Below, in pieces: positions 61,988 through 64,000 of a stretch of 64,000 nt of DNA. Both the position numbers and the translations under genes were made by a program. Source of the DNA: G965277745 sp965277745. GTDB taxonomy: Bacteria > Pseudomonadota > Gammaproteobacteria > Cardiobacteriales > Cardiobacteriaceae. Numbering within the stretch: position 1 is the first letter of the stretch; every line of letters begins with the position of its first letter. Where the stretch lies: positions 868,001 to 932,000 of the forward strand of contig OZ255837.1 of assembly GCA_965277745.1 (NCBI GenBank), read 5' to 3'. The notes below the pieces were generated by a model. That model saw only the letters and a list, made by a program, of their open reading frames with translations, searched no databases and was not told the origin of the DNA.

Positions 61988-62857
61988 ATGAAAGATTCCT
62001 TCGTCTATGTGCTGACCCTGTCTTGTCCAGATCGTCCGGGTATCGTCCATGCGGTATCGGGGTTTCTCTTTGAACGTGACATCAACATCCTGACTTCCGC
62101 ACAGTTTTTCGATCGCGAAAGTGGAAGGTTTTTCATGCGTGTGGAAGTCGATGCCGGCGCACGGCGATTGCCGCTCGAAAAGGTCCGGGAGGCATGGAAA
62201 GACGTCGCCGGCCAGTGGACGATGAAATCCGCCTGGTTCGACGCGCATCGCAAAACGCGGGTGCTAGTACTGGTCTCGAAAGCGGGGCATTGTCTGAACG
62301 AGCTTCTTTTTCAGGCAAGTATCGGACGCTTGCCGATCGAGATCGTTGCGGTAGGCAGCAATCATGAGACATTGCGTAAGATGAGCGAAAGCCATGAACG
62401 ACCTTTTTATCATTGGCCGCTACAGGGGATGCGCGATGTCGGCAAGGCCGCGCAAGAGGCGAATCTCAAACGGCTGGTGGAAGAACGTGAAGTCGATGTG
62501 GTCGTGCTCGCGCGTTATATGCAGATTCTCTCACAAGCGCTTTGCCGCTTTCTGGAAGGGCGCGCGATCAATATCCATCATTCTTTCCTGCCCAGCTTCA
62601 AAGGCGCGCGCCCTTACCATCAGGCGCATGCGCGCGGCGTCAAACTGATCGGGGCGACCGCACATTACGTGACAACCGACCTCGATGAAGGGCCGATCAT
62701 CGAGCAGGATGTCGTGCGCGTGGATCATGGCATGGATGTACCGACGATGACGGCCATCGGCAACGAGATTGAACAACGTGTCCTTGCCCGCGCACTGCGT
62801 TATCACGCCGAACACCGGGTGATCCGAAACGAAGAGAAAACCGTCGTTTTCATTTGA
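61988..62857 (+). CDS. purU: Formyltetrahydrofolate deformylase
   Basis: 289 residues from ATG 61988 (GGGGGAGAA upstream). It hydrolyses 10-formyl-THF to formate and THF, balancing one-carbon pools and feeding purine synthesis. An N-terminal ACT domain (LTLSCPDRPGIVHAVSGFL) may sense Met or Gly; the formyltransferase fold has the catalytic Asn, His and Asp in INIHHSFLPSFKGARPYHQA and TTDLDEGPIIEQDVV. The stop is near 62857. It is a single gene. Confidence 0.95.
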   Translation: MKDSFVYVLTLSCPDRPGIVHAVSGFLFERDINILTSAQFFDRESGRFFMRVEVDAGARRLPLEKVREAWKDVAGQWTMKSAWFDAHRKTRVLVLVSKAGHCLNELLFQASIGRLPIEIVAVGSNHETLRKMSESHERPFYHWPLQGMRDVGKAAQEANLKRLVEEREVDVVVLARYMQILSQALCRFLEGRAINIHHSFLPSFKGARPYHQAHARGVKLIGATAHYVTTDLDEGPIIEQDVVRVDHGMDVPTMTAIGNEIEQRVLARALRYHAEHRVIRNEEKTVVFI

Positions 62858-63463
62858 TAGAGCGGGTATTTTATGATCTCGGCAAGAGGCGCATTCAGGT
62901 AATGCCCGGGCGGGGATCAGTGAACTGCTCCCGGTTCTTTCCCCCTCGCATTCGTTATATGGCTGACTTGCCCTGTGGGCGTGCCTCCGCGCTCGCATAA
63001 AAGCCCATGAGGCGGCAGGTCTACCCATCGTCTCTATCAGGGAAAGCGATCAGGAGAAAAACCGGAAAAGCAACACACGAAATCTTCAAAAGGTCATTTT
63101 GAATCAAAAAATAATGCTCAGGATATATGACTGGTTTTGATCATCGATCCGTCGCGAAACGGCCCGTTTCCCGCAGTTTATGCCGTTTGCATTTTGGCGA
63201 CGGGGCACGCTTGTTCATTTCGTGGACGATGTTTGGCCATGGTGATCTCGCTTCTTGCCCACGCCATGGCGATCGGCTGCGCGGACATGCCCGTGACCGC
63301 TTGCGATAAGCGCGGCATGGATCTGGCGCGTTCACCTGCCCGAAAGCTTTTCCCTATCCCGCTCATTGCCCCTCACTCGAAGGTCCGCGCTTCACCGTCC
63401 GCTTCCTTTTCCCCCAAGGGAAGCAGCGACAGCGAGAAGCGGTAACGAAAGGAGAAGCAAGCT
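62858..63463. other. Long stretch without recognised gene
   Basis: About 600 bases between convergent purU and the MFS gene. A 102-codon open frame (63137-63445 plus) shows no family features. No tRNA, repeat or terminator was recognised. It may be a decayed gene. Confidence 0.4.
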
Positions 63464-64000
63464 TCACGCCCAATTTTCGAGATATTTTTTCCACGGAGCC
63501 GATGTCGCGGCGAACAACCAGGCCAAGCCCGCAAGTGTTACGGCGACTTCCAGACCGTATCGCGCTGAAATCATGCCCCATAGGGAACTGCCGACAGCGA
63601 TCCCTGAATACATGGCCATCAAGTTCATCGAAATGGCGCGGGCCCTCTTATCACTTTGCAAGGCGACTTGCGCGCGTGCGTTCAACACGGCGACCTGACC
63701 GCCCCAAGCGAAACCGACGAGAAAGGAACTTACCATGAACAAGGCGCCAAGATCGACGGTTGCCAATCCGACGAGACCAAGGGCGCCGCAAACGGCATAG
63801 GCGGACAAGGTGGCGCTCACGCTCACTTTTCGCCTGATTGTCGGCAACAGCGAGGTCGCGGCGATAGCGCCGATTCCGGCAATCCCCATGGAGACCCCCA
63901 AAGTGGCGGCACCGGATTGTTTTTCCGCTTGAAGGACAATGGACGGCAACAGCGCCCAGAATACGCTTGCCGTCAAGAAGACGAAAAAAGTGTGTGTGAT
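63464..64000 (-). CDS. MFS transporter, C-terminal part (5' end outside window)
   Basis: 179 residues, open to the window edge. Five to six hydrophobic helices: FVFLTASVFWALLPSIVL, ATLGVSMGIAGIGAIAATSL, ATLSAYAVCGALGLVGLA, LFMVSSFLVGFAWGGQVAVL, and GIAVGSSLWGMISARYGL, the last with the family glycine spacing. RAQVALQSDKRARAISMNLM between helices resembles drug- and metabolite-exporter MFS proteins of the DHA3/enterobactin-exporter type. The substrate is unknown. The C-terminus is a short basic tail. Confidence 0.75.
   Translation of the reverse strand: MTHTFFVFLTASVFWALLPSIVLQAEKQSGAATLGVSMGIAGIGAIAATSLLPTIRRKVSVSATLSAYAVCGALGLVGLATVDLGALFMVSSFLVGFAWGGQVAVLNARAQVALQSDKRARAISMNLMAMYSGIAVGSSLWGMISARYGLEVAVTLAGLAWLFAATSAPWKKYLENWA

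Overview
The window reads as a moderately GC-rich (upper 50s per cent by eye) gammaproteobacterial chromosome. This rests on the gene order TPR protein-lolB-tRNA-Gln-prs-rplY-pth-ychF facing divergent hemA-prfA-prmC, on rsmJ, metR/metE, a K34-type EF-P, lolB and rlmKL, and on a type I-F CRISPR-Cas relic. I could not assign a genus; Cardiobacteriales-like is only a guess. Facultative anaerobic growth is suggested by nrdD/nrdG, and acetate use by actP/yjcH.

Layout. 1-2771: the end of an aromatic/aspartate-type aminotransferase, a HAD-IIA hydrolase and hemE. 2772-9143: a scrapyard of mobile DNA around a tRNA-Ser gene, holding a dead IS5-family element, a broken P4-type integrase with inverted TGTGGTA repeats at its start, an IS630 fragment, a yagU-like gene flanked by a duplicated gene boundary, and the remains of a type I-F CRISPR-Cas locus (cas1 and cas2-3 both broken, cas3 fused into a CRISPR repeat, one spacer left). 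9183-20154: nrdG-nrdD, 6S RNA, an FKBP isomerase, a universal stress protein, yihY, thiamine pyrophosphokinase, purF-rsmJ, metR and a rhomboid protease. 20874-32615: a repeat lipoprotein, DUF1820 with a PolB-like exonuclease, efp, and the translation/haem block listed above.

33052-39147: mscS, yjcH-actP, then an IS481 scrap and a truncated primase abutting hldE. 39200-46028: a tightly packed run msbA, cation:proton antiporter, low-molecular-weight phosphatase, dnaA, then a short possible origin region and dnaN. dnaA is translationally coupled to the phosphatase, and DnaN carries an unusual charged insertion. 46393-64000: metE, an IS5 fragment, tRNA-Pro, a phytase-like esterase, an AGCS symporter, a Cof-type phosphatase, an M23 peptidase, an operon of tyrS with a trypsin-like protease and an FHA membrane protein, dps, dsbC, rlmKL, purU and the end of an MFS transporter.

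Most of the window is housekeeping. The most informative parts are the CRISPR-Cas relic (6908-9143), the dnaA operon with the DnaN insertion (39200-46028), and the protease-FHA pair (56021-58197), which is the best candidate for an undescribed functional pair.
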